A stretch of 64,000 nucleotides of DNA from Dicaeum eximium (lineage: Eukaryota; Chordata; Aves; Passeriformes; Dicaeidae), in contig VWZP01009167.1 in NCBI GenBank assembly GCA_013396995.1, positions 801,136 through 865,135 on the forward strand, given 5' to 3'. Shown here piece by piece: positions 12,901 to 24,900 of the stretch. The notes beneath the pieces are model-generated. The model worked only from the letters and a program-made list of their open reading frames with translations, did no database searches and was not told where the DNA came from. Position 1 is the first letter of the stretch. Each line of letters opens with the position of its first letter. The position numbers and the translations under genes are program-made.

Positions 12901-15210
12901 TTCACAGGAAGGCAGTCTTACCTCTGAACCTTGCTGATACAATTGGAAATATTGGAATAAATTAATATCTCTGTCAAGACAAAATTGTCATGAATGGTAT
13001 AATCATAAAAGAAGGAAATATCCTTTAATCATCATGCATGGAATACAAACACTACTCTCATTCTGCTAAAAGCTGGGCAAGCAGGGCATAAGCAAAGGCA
13101 AGAAATTTACTTTTGCAATGCCTTGAGCACAGGGAAACCCATCTGGGAAATTCTTTGTACATTTGGTCTCAATATTGGGTTCTGGCTGGCTTACCTTTGT
13201 CAGCTTCAGTTCTTCCATCTTCTTCCAGGAACAGGTTCTGTTTTTCCAATGCTCGAAGCAATAGAACTGCAACCCTGGGCAGCAATGGTTGTTGGGATGC
13301 AGGGAGATCCAGGACACTGGTTCTGCCAGTACACCCACGCAGGGGAGATGAAAAATCCAAGACAAGATAAGGAAATTCCACGTCTCCATGAAATGCAACT
13401 CTACAGCTATTAGAGCTGGGGAAGCAGGGAAATGAGAGGACCACACATGAATAGGAAATACAGAAAACCCAATCTTGCCCTCATGGAGGAGGTTCTGTTT
13501 GCCTCTAAACCCAGGCTTCGGGCTGGGACTGGGAAGACAGCAAACAAATCAGTCTGAACAAATGTTCCCATGCAGAAAGCTGGGATTTAGTGGAATGAAG
13601 GCTCTGGAAGGAAGAGCAGCAGTCACTGGACAATGCACCTTGGTGAGACAACCAGGAGATCATTCAGATGCACCAAAGCACAGCCAGCCTGAGATCCTTT
13701 CTACACAAAGCCCAGGTTGGCAACACCTTAGAGCAGTCTTTGTCTCCTAACCCCAGCCCCCCAATCTGGTGTTGGTGCTTCCTTGCAGCTCCATCAGACA
13801 AGTCAGTGCAAGAGCTCATTGAAATATTTAAAGACAGTTCAACATCACACTTGGAAACAGTGTAGGACAGCAGTGAAGATTTCTACAGTAATTTTGGGTC
13901 TTCAACCCATGTTCATCCAACAGTAAATGGCAACAACATTTAACAGCATCCTTCTGAAAGTATTTCAAGAGAGGACTGCCCTAGCACCTTAAACTACACC
14001 CAAATTCTCTCTCAGCTCTCAAGTGTCAGGTGTAGAACACACCACATGTGACCTGAAGGGAGCTGCCACAAACACTGGCCCAGTCAGACCCAGAGCTGCT
14101 GTTCCACCTGCGTGCCAGGAGCAGCAGTTTTGCTAATGGGGTCAGTGACAGCAATTATTCTCCAAAGCTAATCCCTTTTGAAATGTTAATACAAAAATAC
14201 TCATTTCAGAAAGCAGCAGTTTACAGATATGTGAAATTACAAGTCTACACAGGAAAACTCATCACATTCTGTGACACCAATGATCATGTGAGTGATCAAA
14301 AAAACCCCAACCATGCAGTTTTGGTTAATTTATTCCCCAGCACTTCAGCTAAGCATCCTTTCTCAGGGACTGAAACCCACAGTAACTACAGAAGCAGGAA
14401 CACTTGAGTCAAATGAATTAGAACTTTTTCTTTAGAGGTTTTTACAGAACATTTTTTACAAACTTACCAATAACACATCTGGGTATTAAATTGTTTTGAC
14501 AACTGTTTAAGAAAGAGCTACAGAAACTTTTGCCATAGCCAAATTAAATGAAGAAACTCCAACCACGTGATCTTAAAAACGAACTGAACAATTCAACAAA
14601 CACAGAACATGCAATCTACCCTGAAAGAAAAATCATCTTGGGAGGGAGAAGAGGAAGAAGAAAATATGTGATACATTGGTTCATCAGTAGATCTTTCTTT
14701 CAATAGAGTAGTTTTGACAGCAACAGCAAGCAAGGGATTACATGACAGATCAAAGAAGTGAAGATGAATACTCAGGGCAATAATCTTCCCTCGTTGGGCT
14801 ACTGCTGAACCAGGGGAAAACATGCTCATGCTCCCTCTTTTTTATTTTTCTGACTTGACTCCTCTTCTCCAGCTATTCAGGGCTGCCAGGTCAGTCACTG
14901 CTCAGTTTGAATCACTGTAGAGCCCTTTGGAAACAAAGCACCTTCCCTGAGCTGTTTCACCAGCACCACCCACCCACCTCCCACCCCTGAGCTATTCCAT
15001 CACCAACAGGCACAACCTGCAGAGCTTCACTCATTCTTCTGCTCTAGCCAGCTTGGAAGCTAAGTCAGAATAGAGTTCTAGAGCAATAAATCTTAATTTA
15101 GAAAACGAGATCTGCAATACATTTTTAAAATTTTTTCTATATATGTTATATTCTATACAAGAATATTTCACTGTATCATTCCATTATCTAAAAATATCTC
15201 TGGAATATCC

Positions 15211-15229
15211 TATATATATGTGTGTGTAC
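15211..15229. repeat. (TA)n(TG)n microsatellite
   Basis: A short run of TA dinucleotides passes into TG dinucleotides. It is intronic and of no evident function. Confidence 0.7.
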
Positions 15230-18200
15230 CTCAAGATTCATAGGCCATGTTGAATCCTGCAATTATGGGAAGCTGAAGGATGACAGAGGACATTGTGTAT
15301 TTAGATAATACTGTTACAAAAATTTGGATTTCTTTTTCCTGTTTTAACTATAAGGAAATATTTTCATTTGTCACTGAGAGGAATCAAATAAAAACCAGCC
15401 CCTTCATCTAAAAGCCCTGATAATATAGAAGACACTGAGTCCAGAAGCAGTCAGCATAAGACTATGAAGAATAACTCCTGTAAACAGAGAGAAAATAAAT
15501 TACAGGACTATTTTAGATACACTACATTGTGCATTGCACCAAAACCTACAAGTTTAGCTACCTCTACACAGCAGAAAGGCAAATAAATCAGAAAAGGCTT
15601 TCTGGAATGAAAAAAAAAAAAAGTCATAATAGCAAAAAGAAATATTTGCATTTTAAATGAAACCCCCATCATCAACTTTCCTATATTCAGCTAAAGGTTT
15701 CTGGATCACTACATTTTTTCTACTGCTATTGAAGTAACAGATTGCTCAATAGCAGAAATTTTGCTTATGTGTACAAAAGGAAACTGTCCATGAGTTTGTT
15801 TCTGGTTGAGAATCCTGAAGTCCAACTACAGAAGCTGCTACACTGGAGGGAAGAAGAATATGCCATGAGTGGCACATGTATTGCAAAACCATTAACTGTG
15901 GAGAGAAAACAATATAGTCATTATTCCTCCTTGGATGTATCAGCAGCACCAGAAGACAAGGACTGTTTCTAAGGCTGAATCATCAAACCCCAAGCTCTCA
16001 GTCTGTGTGTCACTGCTGCACAGAGCTGGTGGAATTCATCCTCATTACTGACCTGCTTCACTGTTAGCACAGCTCTACCCCAGGCAGAACTGGCTCAGTC
16101 AGTCCACTCAAAGCAGAGATCCAGACACAATTCCCTCTCCACCTGAGCAAGTGACAGGGCAGAGCCAGAAGAGGAACGTGTCCCATGCACTGAACACAGG
16201 CTGGTACCTCAACCACCTGCTCTGGCATGTACTTGCTTTTCCTAAGGTACTCCTTCATGGCCAAGGGTGGTTTTGTTTTTCTAAAAGAGAGTTAATTTTC
16301 CACCTTCCAGATTTTAAGTGATTCAAAATAAACAAAACAACACAGCCGTTGATATTTCCCAGTCTGTAAGAAAAATCTTACCTTATGTGTTTTGACTTAA
16401 ATCCAACACATAAAAGCATGTTCAACTACTTTATTCAGGCTCACAAGGCAACTTCAAGTCTTTTTTTGGATAATTTCTGGCATATTTGTGTGCAACTGGG
16501 CAGTTCTGGAGTGACCTCAGCATTCCTAGGAGACTTTCCAGATTTATTCTTTATGTTGTGTTAGAATTGCCATTCAAAAGTCAATGTTTTTTGTTCTTTT
16601 TCTCCATTAAAATATCTATAAACCCATGAAAAGTTACCAAATGGCAACAACCCATCTACATTACATTGCCAGGATAGATGCACAGTGAAATTTGCAGCAG
16701 AGTTCAGTTCAGCAGCAGAGATTAACCTATTTTCTAGACATCTATGAAGAGAACCTAGTTCATCCACACCATGTGGAAACAACAGCACTTACTAAGACAG
16801 CAATAATGTTTTTCCAGCTTTTAGTTTGTCCCCACCCCTCTTAGTTAACAGGGAATTGATTGCATTTACTATTCTTATTCAATAGCTTCAGTAACATCAC
16901 ATAATACACACTTTGAGAAGGGACAAACCACATCAGGACAGTGCAAATGTAATTGGAAGACAAAACAATAACTCAAGAGCAACTTGTTAAAGGGGAGAAA
17001 CTATCTGAAATCAATTAAATTCAATAAAAACAATTGTGAAGCAGGAAACAAGGAAAAATTAAGTGGACAAACACAAAATAAGGAGCAATGGCTACAGTAA
17101 CTCAGCTTCAACAACTTAATCTTGAGCTGTAGTTCTACAAACAGCATTTTGGAACTTAACAGGGATATGAGAAGGCCTGGAGATTATTCTGCTCTGGTGA
17201 CAGGTAAACTTCAGCTGCATGATGTCTGGAATTAAGCAACCATTTTAAAAAGAAATTATGCAAAGACAAGAACATGAGTAAAAATTTGTATGGAATTAAT
17301 ATTTGAGACTGGAGAAACAACTGAAGAATCCACTGGTTGAGTTAATTAATTAAAACCAGATAGTGATGGTGGAGGAACAGCCAGGCTGACAATTTTCAAG
17401 TATGTTACAGGCCACTACAATGAGGACTGTAATTAACTCTTGTGACCTACCAAAGCTATAATAAAAAAAAAGACTGAGCTCACAAGAAGTAAAATTTAAT
17501 TAGATATTAAAAATAATTGTCTCAGTTAGAAAACATTGCAATGAGGGAGTCTGGGACTCCGAGTTGTTGGAGTGATTCCAAAGGCAGCTCTGTCAGCCCA
17601 GTGCACCTGACTCAGGAGAGGGGTTTGAGATCCTTCCCTGTTTGTCATGCTGAGACTGCTCAGCCATTCAGACTCAAACTGCAGCCTGGTACAAAGCACA
17701 GACCAGCTCTGGCAGGAAGGGGAAGGTGAGGGCATTTCCACACACCTGATGCCAACTGCAAATTGGTGTCACAGAAAGGATGAAGTCACCCCCTGCACAC
17801 AGCAATGAGTGTCTGACCTCGGAGCAGCTTCACCCAGCTCACAGCCAGTGCCAGAACAAGAGAGGGATGCAGGAACTGTCAGTGTCTCCCAAAACCAGCC
17901 ACCCCTCACCCCCTCTCCTGTAACAAACTCCCAATGCAGGCAGGTGTCTAAAAACCACAGGCTGAGCAGTGAACAGCCCTCATCCCTGCATCCCTACTCG
18001 ACCTCATGGCTCTGGAAAGCAAAATTACCTGCTCTGCTGCCACTCAGGCAAGGATGGAGAACAGGTAACAGCTGCTGCTGGAATGAGGGCTGCTAACTCT
18101 CCTCAATGTTATTTTTAGACTACATAGGTTTTCTGTGCATGGGCTTTTGCATCTGTGGCTCAATACATCATTCTCTCCATTTAGTAATGAAAAAAAAAGA

Positions 18201-20390
18201 GTCACAGGATAATGCAAAGAGATTGCCTGGATCTGGTATTTTGGTTCATTACCTTTGTGTCACACATGCTACTGTGTGTCAAGGAAAATTTAAGTTTGCA
18301 GCTATCAAGAAGGTTTAAAATCTTCTGGAGGGGTTCAATGGAGTCCCTGTATTGTGCTGCACCTTCAATTAAAATCAATTCCATAACACTGACACAACAC
18401 TGAACCCAGGGTTCAGCATAGGAGATATGTGTTTGTGGCTTATTTAAACAAAGAATTTCTAGCCATGGCACAGAAATACTCAGCAACAAATGGAGATGAG
18501 ATTCAAGAAAGGTTGCCCTTTGCCAGATTTAGGAGGAAAATGACATCTCTAAGCAATGACTACCAAAGATGACTTTACTACAGATCTTTCCCCAGAGCAA
18601 CAGCTTGGCCTTTCCACACATCCTACTTGGACACATATTGTTGGAAGAACCTAAGGGTAAGTGACATCGTTGGAGCAAACACATCAAACAAGTTACCAAG
18701 AGTATGATCCAACATAAAATGTATCATTTTATATTATTACTGCACAGATGAAACCTCCGAGCCAGAAATGACTCCTGAGTGTGCACAGTGTGCCAGACAC
18801 ACAAAGTACTCTCTACTCTACTTCCAACATGTATATCTTTGAGCCAATTCCCAAAGTGAGGATGCCAAAACAGGAGCTTTTCCACTGCCCAGACGAGTTG
18901 CCATTCCCTGCCTTAGGGCATGCTCCCTGTGATTTCATTTCCTGGGGTTGCTGTGTGTGCTCAGCAGTGTGCAAGCACCATGCTCCTGATTCTCTGGAGG
19001 GGCACTGCTCAGTTAGGATTGGTTTAATTCCTGTTTCTCCAGGCTTAGAGCACTTCACCCAAGGCAAGTGATCTCCTTGGATGGTGTGGGCTGTGAGGTT
19101 ACAGCCTGTCACTCTTTGCAGTGGCTGCATGCCCAGATGAAGACCAAGCACACAGACAAGGCAGGAGTACTTGATGTCCTTTAAGTTCTCCTCCTCCTGA
19201 TTTGGTGGCAATTGGCTCCTGTGTTCACACCCTCAGCCTGGTAAAATGAGTCAGCAATCCTAAAATATCTGGCAATACAAACAAACAAATCCCTTAAGGT
19301 TAATTTTTCATATGGCCTGTGTAAATAGAGAAGCTGTTTCAAGCAAGACAAGGGACTGCAAGTATCTCTTCTCTCTGAATTTAAATTAAGAAATGTGTTT
19401 CCAAAACAAAATAAAGTGAGGAGTTTTGACCAAGGCACTGAAAAGTGCATTGAATCTTCCACGAAAAATCACAGGAAACAGCTGTAGAAATTCTTGAGAT
19501 GTCACCTGATCTGTCCCTATACCTCAATTCAGAATTAATAGTACCTGTATTATTCCTGACAAATGTTCCTCTGAATTGTTCTTAAATACAAGAGGTATGT
19601 AAATACATATGGAGCTTCTGAATTAGAATAAATAAATATAATGCTGCAAACAGCAATAGCTTTACAAAAGCTCCAAAACTGAGGGAGGAGACAACTTGTC
19701 CAAGGTACTGAGTTATCACTGGTTTTCTCTATCTATATGAATTTACTGTCTCCCACAGCAAGCCTAAGTATGGAAAAAGGGGAGTTAAAGGAAAAGATCT
19801 CTGCATTGTGCAAGAGTAGTTTGGAACCTTTTGGTAAGTCATCTCACAAGATGAGGACCCAGGAGCACCCTGCAAATAAAGGCCTTTTTCATTCCCTTCA
19901 AAGTCAAGGAAAATGCCAGTTTTTATATATGTAATTTTGTATTTCAGCATTTTTATTGGCCATCTGCATTGTGAAATTGTTTTTCTCTCTCAGGTATCAG
20001 GAAGAAACCAATGCAGCATGTTCTCAAACCCAGAAACCTACACAGCATGCAATCATCCACAGCAACCATTTCTCTGTTTGATTCTCTCAGCTGAAATGAA
20101 GCTGAAAAAGACATCAAGTTCTGCAGCAGTACTTGAACCAAACTTCTCTGAATTCCTGTCCTGGCATATCAAGACCCACTGAACAAATTTTGCCTGTTGT
20201 GCTTCAACCTGATCCAATCTCTGTCAGGATCTCTGAGCATTGAGAGAACATTGGGGAACGTACACACAAGAGAAGAAAACATCTTTCACACATGTCACTG
20301 GAAATAACCACAGAATCAAATCTATTACTAAATAGCAAAGCATTATATGATCCCTGTAAAATATGAAGATCAACTGGCTGGAGGAGAAAG

Positions 20391-20490
20391 AATCATAGAA
20401 TCCTGGAATGGTTTGGGTTGGAAGGGAGCTTAAAGATCTCCTAATTCCAACTCCCTGCCATGGGCAGGGACACCTTCCACTAGACACGTG
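20391..20490 (-). mobile_element. CR1 LINE 3' end fragment, minus orientation
   Basis: The sequence starts AATCATAGAATCCTGGAATG, continues GGTTTGGGTTGGAAGGGA, and then has CTGCCATGGGCAGGGACACC and TTCCACTAGAC. This is the reverse complement of the conserved 3' terminal region of avian CR1 retrotransposons. The element is severely 5' truncated, as is usual for CR1. It lies in sense orientation relative to USP22. Confidence 0.92.
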
Positions 20491-21654
20491 GAAGCATATC
20501 ACAAGAGCTTCAGACACAAAAAGTGTGTCCTGAAAAGCAGAAAGAACAACACAAAATGTCACATTTAAGTATATGCACTGCACAAAATGCCTTAGTTTAC
20601 TACAGAAGCCAGAGACCTCTCAACTGTGGTGCTCACTGTATACTCAGATATACAAAGCTGAACAAATTCAAAGAAGTTGAATAAAGGAATGGAGAAGCTC
20701 TCAAAGCAAACAGGAATTGCTCTGTTTCACAGACTTTATAAAGTTCAAGACACTGAAGTCCTAAGAACCAGAGCATGTAAATAATGATTATTCTCATAAT
20801 TGCTGGAAGGTCAGGAAGAATAGACAGAAGACATCCAGCATCAAAAAAGTAACAGTAGCAGGCAAAGAACAGAAAATATGTTTGTGAAAAGGCCTGAATG
20901 ATGGATCCAGAGCTTTATGACACCGACCTTTACCAGCCAGTTAAGCTGCAGACCCTTCAAGGTGTTTTCCTCTGGCAAAAGGAAGCCTTTATACAAAACA
21001 AAACACTTCAAAAGGTGGCACAGAATAAAATATTCTCTTTGCCCTCCCCCAAAGCAGCCCAAGTTGAAAGCTCAGTGAGCTCTTGCGTGCTCTGCACAGA
21101 GCACAAGCCTTGCAGAGAGATCCTTGTGCAGATGGCACCCATAAAGAACAAGAGGTACTCCCACCAAACTGACAAAATAAAATTCACACCCGCAGCCGTC
21201 CTTTCCCCCCAATATCACACCATATGCTGCCTACAAGTTTTTACCCTTCCTCCAAACAGATTTCACAAATTAATAACTTAAGGAGCAGGCTAAGCGTCAG
21301 TGAAATTAAATGCATCCAAATATATTAATATGCACAAATTATTGTTGATGAACTGGCACAGAGCTCGTCCAACAATCCACAACACACAAACCATGCCACA
21401 TGCTGTTTATGCATATTCCTGCTTTCAGTATATACTGTATCTACCTTCTGGCCACACAAAGCCAACTCTGGAAGCTGACAGGAAAGAGCAGAATGGAAGG
21501 TCAGAGTAAATATAATCCAAAAGCAATCCACAAAAGAACAAAACTGAGATAGGGATGATTTGCCTTGTTGAAAACACCACGCTTGCTGTGCTGACATCGA
21601 GTCAATCAGGTGAAAATTCAGTGGCAGAGCAAGGCTTATTTCAGATTGTTGGCC

Positions 21655-21816
21655 AGAGAGATCTATGGATGTCCCATGCCTGGAAGTGTCCAAGGCCAGG
21701 GTGGATGGGGTTTGGAGCAACCTGGGATAGTGGAAGGTGTCCCTGCCATGGCAGGAGGTGGAACTGGATGAGCTTTAAGGTCCCTTCCAACCAAACCCAT
21801 TCTGTGACTCTGTGAT
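21655..21816 (+). mobile_element. CR1 LINE 3' end fragment, plus orientation
   Basis: The sequence reads TGGAAGTGTCCAAGGCCAGG, GGTGTCCCTGCCATGGCAGG and TTTAAGGTCCCTTCCAACC, and ends in ATTCTGTGACTCTGTGA, a diverged form of the CR1 terminal octamer repeat. It is about 160 bp and 5' truncated. It lies antisense to USP22 and about 1.2 kb from another CR1 end of the opposite orientation. Confidence 0.94.
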
Positions 21817-21914
21817 TTTTTATTAAACATAAGAAAATGAACCCTCTCATGCTAAGGATACATTCTCTACCCATGACAAGACAACAGACATTGTCTATAA
21901 CCACTGCAGCTCCA

Positions 21915-21963
21915 TGGGCTAATTCTCAACTTCCTTATCTGTAACAATGAATACCTCACCTAA
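21915..21963 (+). repeat. Probable MIR SINE fossil
   Basis: The stretch contains CTTCCTTATCTGTAACAATG followed by AATACCTCACC. This resembles the 3' half of the ancient MIR SINE (CCTCATCTGTAAAATG, then AATACCTACCTCA). The match is short and by eye only, so it could be chance. Confidence 0.4.
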
Positions 21964-24900
21964 ATAAGGTATCTCATTCCAAGGGCCATAATCAGATTCT
22001 GGCTAAGTACTGCTGTTGGGTTTTCCTTGGTAAGAAAATTCAGATTCTCACAAAAACCCATTGAAACAGATGACCAAGTCACTGACACCAACTGCATTTT
22101 TCATTGAAAGGATGCTGTTTTGACTGTGTACTGAAGTTTAAAATTAACTACCATTAGAGAAAGAGGTAAGGCAAATAACTGAGTCAGCAAACATTTTACA
22201 CTTGAAATCAGCATCTGTGAGGGAAAAAAAAAAGGAGGGCTTTTTTGGGTGCTTTTATCCCACTGGATTTAAGTGATGAAGCTTCACCTGAAGAAGTGCA
22301 GAGCACAGTTTAGGAAAACCAAATTGAAACAGTCTGTAAACTAAAAATAATGTGGATCAGTAACAACCATGGATCTACTTCTAAAAAGTCCAGACAGAAA
22401 TATCAGGTTTCAGTTACAAGTTTGGAACATGTTCCAAGCCCTGGATCAAGAACCTTGTCTTCTAAGGAATTTCCCATTGTGCAAACACAGGATATCTTCC
22501 TTTGCCTCCAATCCCCAAGAGCCACCTAGAGTTACAAAATTAAAGTATTTTCTATGCAAGTAATAGGAATGGCAATTTTCCAAGACAGGATAACGGAAAA
22601 ATTTAACCCAACTGCAATCTGCTGACTTCATATTCAAGTAGTTTCAGCTTTGTACAGTCTGCAGGGGTTTTAGCTGAGGTGAAATGAAAACATCAACAGG
22701 AGAGCTCATACACTGAGTGACAACTCCTGATCTTCCTGAAAGAGGGTCTAAAATTCAAACAAATATTGAGATAACAAGATCAGAACCCCCCTCATTCCTC
22801 ATTGGAGCTGGCCTGGTGGCAACAAGGCATTCTGAGGAAGTGCTGTTCACCAGTCACCTCTTCAGATGGTGACTGATTTCTGTCTAACAGAAGTTTCTAC
22901 AACAAAAGTTTGCTCACTCCAAGCAGGAAAATGCTGCAGGGACTTCACTGATAACTCAGATGTTCCTAATCTTATCCAGGAACAATTAAATCACAGATAA
23001 CTCAATCAACTGCTGTGCAGATAAACCACAGTGACATTACTGCAGTGATGCAAATTGCTTTCTGGCACCAGCTTTGAAAAACCAGGTGACAAGTTCTCAG
23101 ACAGTCAATATACAAAAAAGCAACTGAAGTATCCAATCTGGAATTTCTCCTCACAAAGCCTTTTGCAGAGGAAAGTTTTTCTTTTATATTGATAAAAAGC
23201 TAAGTTTAGGAAGTTTAACAAGACTTTCTGAAAGTACAGCTCTACAAACCTCAGAGAGTAAATCGCTACTTGTGGTTTAGAATTCTTAAAATATTCACGT
23301 CCCTCTAATTTTTCTTAGAATTCCCTGGGAAGCTTTGAGAGGAGAGAGCTTTTAAAATTTCTTTACAGGATTAGCTTTATCAATTTTAGACCTAAGAAAT
23401 GCATTACACAACTGGGTCCAATGGTCAGACATGCTAAGCTCATGACAAAGTAAAACAGGAACAGAAGGCTCTCCCTAATGATATGAAGGTATCATTTTTT
23501 TGACTTGACCAATTCAACCTTTTAAGAAACAATTTTTCATCAAGAAAACCATTTTAATAATGAAGTTAATACAAATAGAGCCAAAGAGGAAACATTCACC
23601 TGAGTAGTCTTAAAGGTGGTTTTCCTTTCCTTCATCACACAGCAATCTAAAGGAATTTAAGAATCTGAGATTTCTATTCAGGATGCACTTTGTGCAGTCA
23701 TAACTTCAAATATCAAAGTATTACTGCTTGTAACTCAGTAATTTAAATTTAAAGCCACAGCTAAAAACGTGGTGCTGTACCAAACCATATTTTTCATTCT
23801 GCTTTTCCACTTAAGCTGCCTGATGCACCATCCAAGGAGAAAAAGCGCACCTGAGTGCTGGTACATTCACAAAAAACACCCAAGTATTAACGCAGCCTTC
23901 AACACCTCCAAGTTAGAGAGGCAAAAATGCTTCTGGTAGCTTGTCTAGAGAACCAGAAATATTTTCCAGGTTACCATTCCTCTCCCCTCTCCACCTTCAC
24001 AGGGGAGTTCTGCTGCAATATTTATCCCACTCACGCTGCTCAGAGCTGCAGCTGCAAAACCCACCTGCTACTCCCAGGCAGTTTTGGTTTTGCCAGCTCT
24101 CCATCCCATCACTCCTGGTGAGGAGGATTTGCTCAGGCCCCTGGAAAGGTTTGTCTCCCCTCTGCCTTTTTGCAAGGCTGCAAATGGGAATCCCGGGTGG
24201 CTCCTGCTAATTACCCACGTGCATTGGGAGTCTAATTCTTCCTGTTGTTAATACACCCATCTTCAGCCACAAAGTCACTTCATATGCTAATCAGAGAGCA
24301 GCTGATCCCAAGCTAATATTTCATATACTCAGGAGAACGGATCTGCTGGGGGTATTAATGACAGCAGAGCAAGATGAGCTTGGAAAATAGCTCCCAAAAG
24401 ATATTATATCACTTCTAGTTCAACCCCCTAACAAATAATTTGCTTGTGAATGTGGAGTTTTGTCCCTTCCCTCCCTTGCCGAGGGAGGCCACTTTACAGA
24501 CAAGAGAAGACTGAAAAAAATTAGATTTTTTTTCTTTTACAATGCTGGAATCTAATTTAATAGCTGGTAAGTCTTACCTAATTTTTCCATGTAAAAGTTA
24601 TTGTGTTTATGGGATGCTTGAAACATCAGTTTCAAGCCAAAATCAAGATGAGCATTTCTACAAATACTGAATATTCCAGGACACTACTCAGTCTTGCTGC
24701 TGAGAGCAACATAAAATAACTTGGGAAATTTCTACATTCCCCACAATAAACCATCCCTTCAGCCTGATCTGTGGAAAAAGCTGTGGCAACACAATGAAAA
24801 AAATCAGCATAAAAGTTCTGAGGTAGAAGAAGGTCTGAGAACATCTTGAGCTGACACTGCTTCCACAGAGCACGTCTATGGTCTGAGTGGATGTGGCATT

